From positions 109,508,334 through 109,572,333 of the forward strand of contig NC_082595.1 of NCBI RefSeq assembly GCF_030936135.1: a DNA stretch of 64,000 nt, given 5' to 3'. Shown in pieces: positions 46,931-60,454 of this stretch. The position numbers and the translations under genes are program-made. This DNA comes from Gavia stellata. Taxonomy: Eukaryota > Chordata > Aves > Gaviiformes > Gaviidae. Position 1 is the first letter of the stretch. The number at the start of each line of letters is the position of its first letter. The notes under the pieces are model-generated. The model ran no database searches, was not told where the DNA came from, and worked only from the letters and a program-made list of their open reading frames with translations.

Positions 46931-48280
46931 ATGCGGATCTTCCAGCTGCTCTTTGCAGTCATTGTCATTCTCCTCCTCCAGGACGTTCCCGGTAAGGACA
47001 AAATACTCACAGGGGTTTCTGCAGGACTATGGAGAAAGAAAAGTTGGGTTCCTACCCCGAGGTAGAAAAGGACAAGACACGGCTCTCAAGTCAATCCAAG
47101 TCAAGTTGAGGCTGACCTGACTCTTGCTTCCAAGGAACAAATTTCTTCTGAAATGGTCTCCATGAAGTTCCTGGATGCATGTGTCCCAGGTTCATAGACT
47201 GTACGTCCCCACCTCTCTATCACCTCAAAACCCACCCAGAAATGCTGAGTCTAAGCCAGGAGCCTGAGCTCTGCTCCTGACCAAGATACAAGCCTCAACC
47301 TCCACAAAATAAGGAGAACCCCAAGAGATCAAAAAGCAACTTTCAGGGGAAAAAAAGTGGGGGGAAAGATTGCTAGTTTATTTTTTTGTCTGTTTTCTTC
47401 TGGGATTCTGTTTTAATAGAAAAATCTTCCCTGGCTGGGCTTTTTCACTGATTGCTTGTATATATATGTTAGGAATTCAGGTTTCATTCAGCTGTAAGGT
47501 CACTATGGTGTTACTAGGACTATGGTGGTATAACTTTCACAGAAAACAAACCTGGTAACCAAGAAGAGAAGATCTACTTGTTTAGCCTGTTTATGCTCTC
47601 ATTTAGTTAACTTAAGTCCTAGGGATAAAGGGAGGAGAGCAAAGGGTTTGTCCACTCCACTGATGGTGGATACCCACCAGTGTATCCCTCCAGAAACCCC
47701 AAACTTGGTGTTCCTGCTGCGTGTAAAGAGAAAAAAAAACATACCCTTTTAATCAAAACAGGAAGATTTAAAAAAACAAAAAATCAAAAAAACCCGTAAC
47801 ACCAAGAAACCAGCAATCACAAAAAAACTGAAACAAACCAATAGATAAAACAGCCGTTACAAAAAGACACTTCTCTGACTTTTCATGTTGCCCAAAGGGA
47901 TCCACCTCACCTACCTGATGTAACCTAACTTCGCCAACCCAAAGCTGGCCGTCTCTCCTAGGCTAGCTGTTAAGAGGCTCCCAGTGCTTGCTGGAGGGAG
48001 GTGCTCCTCCCAAGCACATCTGCCCTTCTTCATGAAGCCAGCTGAATTTCCCCGTTGCCAACCGCAACCGTTTCATTGCTCAGCCAGTGACACCAGCAGG
48101 GCCCCAGGTGGGTTCCCAAGTCCCCTAAGAAGGTCTCCCATCCCCTTTTCCCCTGCAGCAAGAGGCCTTTCGGACAGCCAGCAGTGCAGAAGCAACCACG
48201 GCCACTGCCGGAGGCTTTGCTTCCACATGGAGCGCTGGGAAGGGAGCTGCAGCAACGGCCGCCTGCGCTGCTGCCGATGA
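46931..48280 (+). CDS. AvBD13: Avian beta-defensin 13, short C-terminus
   Basis: Secreted antimicrobial peptide. Coding exons are 46931-46991 and 48159-48280, with a 1167-base phase-1 intron. The 60-residue product has a signal peptide (MRIFQLLFAVIVILLLQDVP) and Cys 30, 37, 41, 51, 58, 59, spacing C-x6-C-x3-C-x9-C-x6-CC. ARGLSDSQQC, NHGHCRRLCFHME and NGRLRCCR match chicken AvBD13 as I recall it. The stop comes right after CCR, whereas the chicken protein as I remember it continues for almost thirty residues. The whole cysteine framework is kept, so the peptide should still fold. The charge is strongly positive from Arg and His. Confidence 0.95.
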
Positions 48281-48411
48281 GAACGGCCACACTGGGACGG
48301 ACCCCGGCACCCCAGGGGGACCAGCCCAGTGACCCTGCAACCACAACTGCATGTAGGATCTGCTCTCGGACACCTCCGCGTCTACACCCACAGCTCGGTT
48401 TGTCCATCAGC

Positions 48412-48417
48412 AATAAA
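48412..48417 (+). terminator. Polyadenylation signal of AvBD13
   Basis: AATAAA 132 bases after the stop codon, within GCAATAAACC, similar in context to the AvBD12 signal. Confidence 0.65.
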
Positions 48418-48419
48418 CC

Positions 48420-51400
48420 TGCTGGGTTTATATCTCCTTCTGGGTCCAGAGTGCAGCTGTGTTTCCCTCTGAGGTGGACCATCCTGCCTAGCACTTGGGG
48501 TTTGATGCACTTGCCCACATTTAGAGCCACTTGAGATGCACCGGGGTACCCAAAACATCTGCACAAGTCTGGCAGATGTGGCACAGGACCAAGAAGACAC
48601 CGGTGCCCTTCCAGGGTGGCAGCAAGAGAGGCATCTGCTGGGCTTGTCCAAGCAGTTATGAAGCCTCTCTTCTAACCCATACCTCTATCTCTGTCACAGC
48701 CTTTATCAATCTCTACCTCTTGCTCTATCCATCTACAGAAGAGACCACAGCAGGATCCATCCTCTTCAAGAGATGGATCCAAGACAGAGTTGTGATTTGC
48801 CCTCCAGAAGTGCTTCTTCCTCCCCTGTAACAACAACAAGGTGAACCTGGGCAGATGGCTCAGGTTATCCACCTCTGAGACTAGGTAAAGGTGGGTGAGA
48901 TGGAGGAATCCCACTCCCATGGGCAAAAGGATTCACCCGGTGGTCGCACAGCGAGTGTGGTGGGTTCTGCATGTGTCTGGCTTCTTCATGGAGTGATTCT
49001 CGTGTGAAAACTTACATGCGTAGTGCAAGGTTTAAATGAAAAGAGAGACTGCTCATAAAGCTGATGACAAAAGCAAAAGGAGCTTTTCTGGCGCACTGCT
49101 ATTTGCTGGCAGAAGATACCCCAGGCTGAGTGCGGTTGTGGGTCTGGGAACAGAAGAAGAGAACTGAAGCAGCCGACGTGACTTTGGATGGGCCCTGAAC
49201 GCTGACACGTACAAAGCACTTGCTTTTGGGGTGGGTATAAAATACCTGAAAAAATGCTGTTTGCTTAGTGGGGAAAAAAGGGAGAAAACTCTTGCCAGAG
49301 AGGAAACGATGAACATGCATGTAAAGGAGGAGAAGGAGATATCAGAGCCAGCAAACCACCGCCCTGGCTGGGGAGCATCCCTCCAAACCCCGCTACCTCA
49401 GCCACCCCCCCAAAAGGGAGGCTTGGGACACATGTTAGCAAAAGAAAGGCAAAGAAAGGCAAGGCAAGGAAAGGAAAGCTTAACTTTCCACTCCTATACC
49501 TGATGCATGTCAGGTGGGAAGACCGTCTGGCCTGTGCTGTTCCCTGAACCATGGCAGGGTCGTGTCTGGACCAACTGGCCCAGCCCAAAAGCCTGGGGAC
49601 CGTTTCACTCACACCTCATCCATGCAGTGTTTTGGGAGGTGAAAGAAAATAAACTCTTGCATTTCAGAACATATCCCAACGTCACATGAGGGGCATCACC
49701 ACCTCTTTTCCTGCATATGCTGATCTATTGAGTGGAATTATGAGTGGGAATGGACCAAGGCCAAATTCATTTACAGCAGCTCCTCACCAGGGAGTAAATG
49801 TTTTTGGCTGTGGTGCTAAGAAGGAAGGGGAATTGCCCACCACGATGTGCTCTGGAGCAGGACCCCATGAGCAGGTCCTCACCTAGGAAAGGAAGTGGTG
49901 TAGGGTGAGCCAGAATAGAGATGTCTTGGAGGTGTGAGGAGAGAGAGGGCATGAAGGGATATGAAAGTCTCCTTGAGAGAAAAGCTGGAAGGTTCATTTC
50001 TGAAAAACACCCAGCATGGTATCTGTGACATGCAAGCAACGAGGTGGCCAAAATTCCCACCCAAAAGCTTCCTTGAACTGCAAAACCCCCAGCTACACAC
50101 CTGGCTTTAACCTAAACCCACTCCGCTATCCACCCCAGAGGGACCAGTCTTGTCCTGGAGGAAACAGAGGGAAACCAGTAAAACCAGTGACTCAACTGTG
50201 CTGGTTGACACCCAGTGGAGATCTGTCCCATCTCTCTCCAGACTCTGAGCAGGGAGAGATTCCCCCGCTCCTCCTACCACCATGAATTAAAACAGTGACG
50301 AGTGGGCTCCCGTGTGCTCCCAGGCTGGGGATACCCCCGTCCTTGCCCCTCTTGCTCCGCAGGCTGCAAACACGCAGCAGTGCCTTCACGCAGTCCCCTC
50401 TCCTGGATGCTGCTTCTCTCCGTTGAGTGACAGTCCGGTTCCTCTGGGGCCTTGGAAAGCTCAGCCAGAGGTTAGCAGCCACTCCGGCTCGCATGAGCCA
50501 TCAGTCCCATCGAGCAGATAAGGCTCCCCTTGATAACAAGACCTGCCAGAAACGAGCCTCCAGTTTTTCCACCTTTTTGAAGTCTGGCCGGTGAAGTTTT
50601 GCAGAACTTTGTCTTTTTGCCAAAGTAACCAACTTCCAGCTCCAGCCTTCGTCTTCCCTCCTTTTCCCCGACCTCCTCCCCCTTGCCTTCCCTCTTCCTC
50701 CTCGCTCCTCCATGCACACGCCTCTCCATAGGGCTGATAGGGATGCTGGGGTGGGGGGGGACAGGGGACAAGGGGGTGATGTCATCTGTTTTTGGCCGCT
50801 GCCGGAGGAGGCAAGTGTTAGACATGTCTGCCTCTACCCACCCTGGCGCCGGGAGCAACTGGGAGCCTTCCTTTCGCAGCCGCCTCTGTGCCTTATCAGG
50901 GGCAGGACGACATCTCGGGGACGGGCTGCCGGGGTTGCAAGGGAAAGGAGGTGGGGAGCCCCTGAATGTGCGCCTTGTGAGAAGCATGCACGCCTGGGCG
51001 TGCACACGGGTATATGTGTCTGTGTGCGCTCGCTGGCAGGAGCTGCAGAGGGAAATCGCTCCCAGCAGGATGGAGCCGGCTATCAGCCGCCACGGAGAAG
51101 AAAGTGCCTCTGTGCTGCAGCCCAGCCGGAGTCAAGGGCGATGCCGTTGCCCAGCTTTGCTCCTGCTAAGGCCTGGGAGAGTTTAACCTCTCACATCCCA
51201 GGCGGACAATGTGGAAAATCCTGCGTGACCATCTGCAAAGGGTTAAAAGACCCCCTTGCCATCAAAGGAGGAGGCCAGGGCAGAGGGAGGGAGGTGAATC
51301 CATCTGCCCCTTAGCCAAACCTTGGGGTCGGGAGTCATCTCAAGCAGGGCTGGCTACAAATTTACGATGGAAATTATTTTGAGATGGAGCATCAGGTCCT

Positions 51401-53560
51401 CCTTTAAATGTTTTTGGCAATATTTCCCTGACTTTGAATGGAAAACCTTCATTCTCCATAAAACAGCAATAAACTCTAATGCCACCCCCTCTTTTCTTCT
51501 CTCCCCTAGAACCACGGTTTGATCAGAAAAGAAAGAAATATTTTTGGCTAAACCCAGAAACAAACTGTCCTTCCTATCTCCTACAACACAGCCCTCGGGA
51601 GGGAAAAGCGTTGTGGGACAGAGGAGCTGCAGCCCAAGGAAAGAGAAGGTTCCCTACCGCAGTGGTCTCTTCATATTTTTATTTTATTTTATATTATTTA
51701 TGAATCGTACAAACAATACTTTCTTCCCCCAACCCAATGGATTGTCCTGCTCACACCCCACTGTGGAGACCAGTGCTCTAGAGGAAAACGGAGACTTTGG
51801 GGAGAGGAACTACAGTCCCCAAGGCATGGGGCAGAAAGCTGAACGCTGAGTGGTTCTCTTTCCAGCTGGAAAATTTATAAAATTGATTTTTTTCGCTTGG
51901 AAAAAATAAGATTTTCTGTAAAAATCATTCTCACTTGTTGTAATTACAGTGAGAAAATAGATACTGAAAAACTAGGAGTGCTATAAAATCAGGGTCACCT
52001 TCAGGGACTCTTTCACACCTCAGCCCTGTTTCAGAAGAGCTCCTCTCATCTCAGGCAGAGCCAATCCCTCGCATCAGGTAAGCGATTTCAACATCTACGA
52101 AGCAAAGGTCTCCATCTCCTTGGCCTCCACAGCTCCCTTGAGAGCCAGAGGAACAGGCTCTGTGCAGCAAGAAATTATGTCTTACAAGGGTTTTCTTATC
52201 TCTGCGGATGGCGAAGGGACCCCGGGGTGACCTGCCACCGTGGAGACACTTCTGTCGGTCAAATGAATCTCTGCCAGCAAAATCTTGGCACTTTTTGTAC
52301 ATGAATAAATCAATGTCCTGTTTGTACACTCCTACAAGGGGACAAAGAAAAGACGCAACCACCGGGACTGCCCCGTGCTGACCTTGGCTGTCCACGTCAG
52401 AGCGAAAGCCTGGCAGTTGCTCAGCCCTAACGCCTCGGAGGCTGTGTAATAAAGTACATTTTTTTCTAGGCGTAAATAAATGACTTCAGCCTCCTGGTGA
52501 GGTGCTCTGGGCTCTTTCAGCAGCCCCACGTGGAAGAACAGCAGTCCTGGAGCAACGCAGCCCCCCTCTCCCCAAGGAGGGAGCGCTGGCTGGTGGGAAT
52601 GCTCCAAAACAAACACGGCAGCGAGCAGCTGCCGGGCTGCTCCCCAGCACGCTGGCAAAGCCACCTGCAGCCAAAAGCCTGTGGCTCTCGGCTTGGAGAC
52701 GCCCCAGGGATGAGAGGCAATGCTGAATTTGGGGAAGGTGCAGGGGAAAGGCTTTGCACCCCAGATAAGGGAGGGTAAAGGACTCCTTTCCCCTCTCCAT
52801 CCTCCTCCCCGGGGCCACTGCTTGCAGGACCCTTCCCCAAGCCCTGCGAGAGCACAGCCCTTCCTCCAGGACCAGGTCCCCATGCCTGGGATGGACACGA
52901 AAGCTGTCAGGAGGCTTTATTGTCCAGATCTTCATGCTGCTATCAGCGACTCCCACACACTGGAAGTGAGATATGTGTGACAACATTTTTTCCATTGGCG
53001 AGCTTATCGTTGCTGAGACGAGGGGAAGGGGCTGGGGAGGGTAATGGGGAGGATGGGGGAAAGAGGGGAGGTGCATGGGCATGAACACCCACCTCCTCCA
53101 TCCTTCACTCACCCCATGCTCCCCTACTCTATGAAAGAAGGAGAGGAAAAATGGGGTTTTGGAGGAATGTGTTGCCAAAACAGTTGTGTCAGACCTACAG
53201 CCTCCTGGCCCAGTAGAGACAGTCCTAAATTCCTTGGGTAAGATCTGAAAACACTTCCTGAAAACACATCTCTTAAATTCATATGGGTGTACATACAAAT
53301 GGAGAGACCTTCTGCAAGGATGTTGGCTAGGATAGCAAGACCCCAAGGGGTATGACCCCTCTTTGGTGTCAGACTGATCCTTCCCAGGACTGGGGGAAGC
53401 TCCAGCCAGCAGGAAAGATATTAATACAATAAAAACCTTGGCTGTATCAGACACGGACAGAGCAACTGGGACCCCACCACTGTGGCTGCAGCTGTCAACT
53501 GCGTATTGCATCTTGCTGGGTTTTTGCAGTGGTCACTTTTGTCAAGCCCTGGGAAGGCAA
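48420..53560. other. Region right of the defensin cluster, no gene recognised
   Basis: GC-rich between about 50.2 and 51.3 kb and again at 52.4-53.1 kb. A purine-rich simple tract lies at 49440-49480. A 341-codon open frame on the minus strand (52486-53511) contains one WD40-like phrase but is otherwise unrecognised; it is discussed under findings. I see no cathepsin B or other syntenic gene. Confidence 0.4.
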
Positions 53561-53562
53561 AG

Positions 53563-53735
53563 TCACAGAATCACACAGAATCAGAATCACAGAATCACTA
53601 AGGTTGGAAAAGACCTGTAAGATCATCAAGTCCAACCTTAAAAAAAAAAAAAAAAAAAAAAAAACCCAAAACAAAAAACCAACCCCCCCCCCCCCCAAAA
53701 AAAACCACACATCACCATGCCCACAACCCTGTTTT
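53563..53735 (-). repeat. CR1 LINE 3' end with homopolymer expansion
   Basis: CAGAATCACTAAGGTTGGAA and AAGACCTGTAAGATCATCAA are the antisense of the CR1 3' terminus. Right after GTCCAACC the element is interrupted by a run of about 25 A, then a 14-base C run and a further A run (53640-53704), before CATCACCATGCCCAC resumes CR1 text. Confidence 0.85.
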
Positions 53736-53904
53736 GCAGAGCAGAACCTGAAACCTGGCTTTCTAGGTCTTCATCCGGAGAAGACAGAGGTAAGGCATGT
53801 CTCTTCAAGGCCGGTGGTCCATCTCCAGCCTGGAGGAACTGATGCCATGGTCCCGGAGCACCAGGAAACAGAGAGATTTGTGCAGCTACAGGGTCTGCAG
53901 GGAC

Positions 53905-54959
53905 AAAACTAAACCTGCAGCTGGACGGCCGAGCCCAGAGAGTTGTGGTGAATGGAGTGAAATCCAGCTGGCGGCCGGTCACAAGCAGAGTCCCCCAGGG
54001 ATCAGTTTTGGAGGCGGTCTTGTTTAATATCTTTATCGATGATCTGGATGAGGGGATTGAGTTCTCCCTCAGAAAGTTTGCAGACGACACCAAGTTGGGT
54101 GGGAGCGTTGATCTGCTGGAGGGTAGGAAGGCTCTGCAGAGGGATCTGGACAGGCTGGATCGATGGGCCGAGGCCAATTGTATGAGGTTCAACAAGGCCA
54201 AGTGCTGGGTCCTGCACTTGGGTCACAACAACCCCATGCAACGCTACAGGCTTGGGGACGAGTGGCTGGAAAGCTCCCCCGCAGAAAAGGACCTGGGGGT
54301 GTTGATTGACACCCGGCTGAGCCAGCAGTGTGCCCAGGTGGCCAAGAAGGCCAACGGCATCCTGGCTTGTATCAGAAATGGTGTGGCCAGCAGGAGTAGG
54401 GAGGGGATCGTGCCCCTGTACTCGGCGCTGGTGAGGCCGCACCTCGAATGCTGTGTTCAGTTTTGGGCCCCTCACTCCAAGAAGGACATTGAGGTGCTGG
54501 AGCATGTCCAGAGAAGGGCGACGGAGCTGGTGAGGGGTCTGGAGTACAAGTCTGATGAGGAGCGGCTGAGGGAACTGGGGTTGTTCAGTCTGGAGAAGAG
54601 GAGGCTGAGGGGAGACCTTATCGCTCTCTACAACTACCTGAAAGGGGGTTGCAGAGAGGTGGGTGTTGGTCTCTTCTCCCAAGTGACAAGTGACAGGACA
54701 AGAGGAAATGGCCTCAAGTTGTGCCAGGGGAGGTTCAGGCTGGATATTAGGAAAAATGTCTTTACTGAGACAGTGGTGACACACTGGAATAAGCTGCCCA
54801 GGGAGGTGGTGGAGTCACCATCACTGGAGGGTGTTCAAGGAATGTGTGCTCGAGGCATTGTGGGACACGGTTTAATGGGCATGGAGGTGTTGGGTTGATG
54901 GTTGGACTTGATGATCTTACAGGTCTTTTCTAACCGTAGTGATTCTGTGATTCTGTGAT
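53905..54959 (+). repeat. CR1 LINE, 5'-truncated, with reverse transcriptase part of ORF2
   Basis: A 317-codon open frame starts at 53945. It carries the CR1 reverse transcriptase block [20 protein letters not shown] and the catalytic FADDTK motif, followed by the thumb and C-terminal part ([27 protein letters not shown]). The frame departs from the usual CR1 C-terminus near GVQGMC. The element ends with the CR1 3' UTR and terminal short repeats at about 54937-54959. It is the best-preserved mobile element in the window. It lacks the 5' part of ORF2 and all of ORF1, so it cannot move by itself. Confidence 0.93.
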
Positions 54960-57900
54960 GGGAAGGCTTTAGGGAACTACAAGACTTGGTGAGTCTTTTG
55001 ACAGAGGTCTGGAGTTGGCACCACTTGCAATGGCAACACGTATCAGTCAGGTCTGCAGGACAAGGAGCTGAGGATACAGGTGTGATTTCAGGGGGTCTCT
55101 ACATTTGCTCTAGAAACCACTAGATTTATTCCAGGGTAGGCAAGTTCAAAGTACCCCAAGTTTGCCATTAGCCCCTTTCCTCACAAGCGCTGGGTTTCTG
55201 CTTGGCCCATAGCAACCCTTTGAAACAGCCACCTCAAATAAAACATGGTTCCTGGGATGAAAAAAAAAATAGATTAAATAACCTCTCCCACCAAGCTGCT
55301 GCTTGCAAGGAAAGCCCAAGGCAACACTGCCCTGGTTTTGCTTCAAGGCAAGAAGTTTGGCAATGCTGTCTCAGGACCATGGGGAGGTAATTGCCCAAAG
55401 GAGCCATCTCTGAAGGCAGGGGTGAAGCTGAGGTCCCCCTTGCTGGCATGTGAATAGATTTATCTCCCCAAGGAGGACAGTTATGGATTTGCCCATTAAG
55501 TGCATTATGGACTCTCTAGGCTGGTGTTTCCAAGGATGGGGCTGGATGGCAACACAATCTTTTAATGTATGGTCCACAGTCAAGGGGCAGCCCTATCTGA
55601 GCACCAGACATCTCCTGACACTGAGCACATGGGAGAGAAAATGTATGGGAGCACATGGCAGGGGAAAAATGTGCATGTTATGTCTGCTCAGTGATGTGAT
55701 TACTTCTGGTAGCTGGTGTGGGGAGGGAGGTGGCGGCTGTGCTTCTGTGATTAATGGGAGGTTTCACCATCAGCATCGTTAGTCCTAGGCTGCCTGTTCC
55801 TTGGGGAGCTGCTATCTGCTGGGAGATGATGGTCTTCAAGCAAAGTTCGTTAGCAGAGTCTCCTGGGAGGTGACTGACTGCGGTGGGTTAAGCACAGGCT
55901 GGAAAAGGGTCCCTTGCATTTTGTGAGCCTACACAGTGTGGGATGAACCAAGGTCCTGCTGAGTGTAGGCAGAAGCAATTTTGGCTTGAGCTAATCCAGT
56001 TATCAACCCCCACAACAGCCCTGTCACTCACCAGAGTCACGTGGTGAAAGCCTTCAAAATGCCTTCAGAGACAGGCAGAATCATTCCACCAGCCATCACC
56101 AGCCCCCAAGCCACCAGCTGGACCATCCTGAGATAAAATTCAACCTCGAAATACGTGTGGAGACCTTCTGTGACTTGAGCATGGGACAGAGATGAGGGGG
56201 TTTCTCATGGATGAGTCTGCAGCAGCAACTCTCTAATGAGGGCAGTGGTCATCCTTAGACCAATAAACAAGGTTTGTGGAGGAAGGTGGTGTTATAAGGC
56301 CAACAAATATCCTCCCGTAGGGTGGGGAAGGAGAAGGTGCCTTGTTTTAGTTTTGGAAATTCTCTCTTATCTCTGCAAAAGCACTATGCATCCATGTCAA
56401 TGTTGTGCTGCTCTTGAGAACAGAAGACTTTTCCCAGATTGCCCTTTCACCATCCAGGCAACTCAAGGGGTGAAGAGTTTTCCCTAGACCCCCAGAAGTT
56501 CCTCCAAACATGACCATCCAGCAGATAAGCAGTCCACCTGGACTGCAGGGGTGGCAGCCTGGCAGAGGCCAGAGACACCTCCAGTTGTTTCCTTGCCCAG
56601 GAGCTCCTTGCCCATCTCTTTGCTGTTCTCTGCCTTCACAGCTTGTAGATCACCAAAATGGGGAGGACCTGCTCTGGAGGGGTGGCATCTGCACCAGGGA
56701 AGGAAGGTGAGCTAATGGTACTGGAGGTAAGGGCCTCACTGCTGGGCTCATGGGCTAGATAACACAGGTGAAGCATGGACCAACTTGCATGGACCAAGAC
56801 ACAATGGCACAAAGAACCGGGAACCAGACAGGAATATATTGACCAAGTGTCAGAGGACAAGCCACCACACACCATCAGGAACAGAAAGAAGCCAGCTCTC
56901 GTGTATAGCAAAAGAGCAATCCCGTTTCCTTGAAAAGATGGTATTTTTCAACCTGCCATGCTCACGTGTCTATGCGAGCTCTCCCCAAGCGTCACATCAC
57001 CTGAGCTGGCAGCTCTGCTCCCTGTGCCTGGGACTGTCCTTTGAGCTCAAGAGCTATCAGTGGACATCTGGAGGGCACTAAAAGTGATGGAGGGGGAACT
57101 TAGCAGGCCTTTCCTTTCTCCTTTCCTTTCCTTTTCCCCACAGGGCAGTGAGTACACAGATGTGGGAAGGTCCTCCATCAGCCAGGAAAACCTGATGTAA
57201 CGAATGGTAAAGCCAAGGCATCCATGCACCACAAAGTCTTTTGGGAACCAGTCCCTGTGGGCCCATCATGGCTTGGATCAGGCAACTGCCCAGCAAGAGG
57301 TTATGAGGCTGCAGACCCAATCCCACGGCATGCAGAACAACCACGAGCAGAACCAGGGTTCCCTCTTCCCTCCATAAGCAGCGGTGATACAGAGAGAAGG
57401 GAGTGCCTGTGTCATTGCTTTGCCAAAATCACATCAGGCATCGCTGGCTGACCCTGACGACATGTTTCTGGAGTCAGACAGCTCCTGAATTAACATTCAA
57501 CCATGCATTGATTAGCTAGTGAAACCATTTGCACAAGCCATGGGGGGAACAGAGAAGAGGCTTCCCCTGAAGGTTTGTCCTCCTTGAGATATCCTGTGAC
57601 TAAACCAGATCTTTTTGACTCATTTAGCCCCACTGCCAATAAACACACGCAGCAAAACAGCTACCAACAATGTCTACTTTCAAGAAGGTGTTGCCTGTCT
57701 GGATGAGTGCATGCACTGGTCCAGAAATGTCCCTGATGCCGGATGCTCCTCCCAGACAGTGACAGAAATGCTGAATCAAAAAATCAGTGGTTTTTTTTTC
57801 TGGGCTGAGCCTGCCTGAGCCAGCGTCCCAGCAAACAAGAGGTCAGTAAAGGCTTGTTGTGGGAAACAACCCTATTTAAGGTTTGGCACTTGTTCAGCTT

Positions 57901-60450
57901 CAGGGTAGAGCTTTTCCTACAGCATGTGACCAGGCATGTGGAGAGTTGATCTCCACTCCTGCCTCTGAAAGGCTTTACAAGCTTTCCTGCCTCAGTTTAT
58001 CCATCTGTAAGATGGGGACAAAGATAACTGTCTCTCTCAAAGGTAAATGCTGGAGAACAGCTCATGAAAACACAGAGTAACTGAGGCTAGGTGAGACCTC
58101 AGGAGATCTCTGATCCACCCCCTGCTCCAGCCAGAGCAACTTAGATCAGCAGTTTTTGGGGAAAGCTGAAGGAGGTGTCCCAGGGTGTCAAAAATATTTA
58201 TTAGATTTTTAAGAAATATCTTAGAATATTACCTTCATAATTTCTTACAATAGGAAAGACTATCTTGGGCCATGGGCTGTTAGAGACATCCATACTGAAG
58301 AAAGTGATTTTTGACAGGATTAAACCTCCCACAGAAACATCCTGTGACCCTGTGGGGTTTTTTTTTTTAACTTGTGCAAATTGAAAAGCAAAAGCATTCA
58401 GCAAGAAAATTCCTCCATATACCATTAAAAAAAAAAAAAAGTCTAAAAAAGTGATTTTCACTTCTTGCCATGAAACTTTCTTTCTTAGGGGTGGTGGAGG
58501 GGGTTAACCTGTTTCCCTCCCCACCCACCATCCCTGGAGAAGATGGATTGACTGGAGGTCACCCAGCCCCCGTAGCGGGGCAGGTGAAAGCCATCCTCAG
58601 GGGTCTCCCTGGGGAGAGCCCCCGGGGCTGCCTCCCCCTCTGCCAGTCCCCAGGGTACCCAGCCGTGCCTGAAGAGACCGTGGGAGTTTGGCTACTGCTT
58701 CCCGGCTCTTATCGGCACTCATGTGCAGCCTGTCACCGATCCGACTTAGCTCAGCCAACCACGCGCCCACCCCAGGGCCAGCCCCGTCTCGGGGGGACCC
58801 CCGGGATCTCCGGCACCGGCTGAGACCTTAGCAGGGGCTCAGGCAGAGGAGCTGCCCCAGCTTCCCACCCTCTCCCATCGCCCCGCTCCCCTCCGACCCC
58901 TACCACTGCTGTGTCTGGCACATGCTCGGCTGTTTCTTGCCGACTGAAATAGCTGGCACAAACAGAGACCCAGAGACAAGTTCCCGTTCAGAAAAACGTC
59001 CTCCCCGCCTCCTCGAGGAGGGCAACCTGGCCACTACCACCTGGTGTGGACCCCTGTTCTTCTCCCTCTTCATCTCCAGCATTGCAGGCAGGGGAGAAGG
59101 GGTGCGGTGATGTGACCGAGGTCGCACAGGCTGCCGGCAGCAGAGCTGGAGGCTGATGGGTTACCAAGCGCTCTCTCAAACCCAACACCGTTCATAACAG
59201 TGTTGTTGCTGGAGTTTGGCTATGTTTTACATACGTACAGAGGAAGCGAAGCCTCTGCAAGGAGCAGACCATGCCTCGGGAGCTGGCTTCTGCTCTCACT
59301 TGTTTTCTTCTCTCTTCCAGTGATGCTGCCCTTTGGGCAGCTCAGTGAAGGAGATAAACCCAATCCTGGGCCCGGCAATTCCTGGAGTGTAGTCCTTGAG
59401 ATGACCCAGCTTCGGGCATCGCCACTTTCATGTGCAGAGTTACCCAGACTTTCTTTTCGGAGACATTTTACCACCTAACAGGCCACAAGGGAGCCTGGCC
59501 TTCCCTCCAAAGTCTTTCTGATCAGGCCTGGAGAAGCTGGTCTGGCCTCCTTGGCCAAGGCACCCCCATGCTAGTGCAACAGCATGTGTCACTCACTTTC
59601 TTCTTTTCATGTTGGAAAGGAAAAGAGGGGCTGATCCTTCATGCAGCCCATGCACAAATGACGCACTGACCTTTCTTTTGCTAACCAGATGCAGTTTAGG
59701 ATCCCGGTTCTCCCTTATCATGGCCCATCCCAGGCACCACCTTCTCATAGCCTACCCTCTGTGTCATGCCAATGATGTGACCACTTGTCCACCGCCAGAC
59801 CCATCTGACGAGGACTCATGGTGTCCACCTCTAGATGTGCTTGGAGACATCCAGATCAGCAGTAGGATGCTGAGGGACAGATCATGCAGCCCCCAGGGTT
59901 CCCTCATTGCTTTCTCCACATGACCTGGCTGGGCTTTACACCAAGTGTTTGCGGTCCAACCCTGCCCTGCTGATGCCAGCTGGAGACCTGCCAGCCGTAC
60001 CATGAGCACAGGCTCAGCTTCAGCGCATCACTGACGTTAATGGTGGGATGAGGTCAACTGCCTGTAGACAAGGCTTCTGGCCAAGCTCTTCCTGTGTCCC
60101 CTCTTCTCAAGGCTGCCCAAGCCATGCCTGGAAATGCCAAGGGAGTTTGCCTACCATTACCTAGCTCTTATCACCACATGATGTCCCAGCCTGCACCAGA
60201 GAAATGAGGAGCCCAGGGGAAACACAAAGAGAGGAATGGAAGATAACCCTGTGGCATGGATGGAGGGATTCAGCCCACAGATACTTCACCTGCTTTCCTT
60301 TTGGCCCATGTCCCACATCCTAGGTCTTAGAGGAACTGGTTCTGCTTTTGGTGGGCACCAGCCAAGTCAGCCAGTTCCCTGTGCGCATGTGGTTGTCACT
60401 CTCAGGATGGGATTTTGGTTTTCATCCCCAGCACCATCAGTGAAGGCTCC
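54960..60450. other. Stretch with no recognisable gene
   Basis: Short overlapping frames only. No tRNA, recent CR1 or defensin exon seen. An A run lies near 58427-58440 and a T run near 58361-58369. Confidence 0.4.
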
Positions 60451-60454
60451 TGGA

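Noticed and set aside
54002-54784. 260-codon minus-strand open frame
   Set aside because: It is the antisense of the CR1 ORF2 at 53905-54959.
57115-57140. CTTTCC-rich tract considered as a regulatory element
   Set aside because: An ordinary short pyrimidine repeat with no motif structure.
59200-59478. GDKPNPGP reading resembling the NPGP end of 2A-type ribosome-skipping peptides of some LINEs
   Set aside because: The upstream D-V/I-E-x pattern is not met and nothing around it resembles a LINE ORF.
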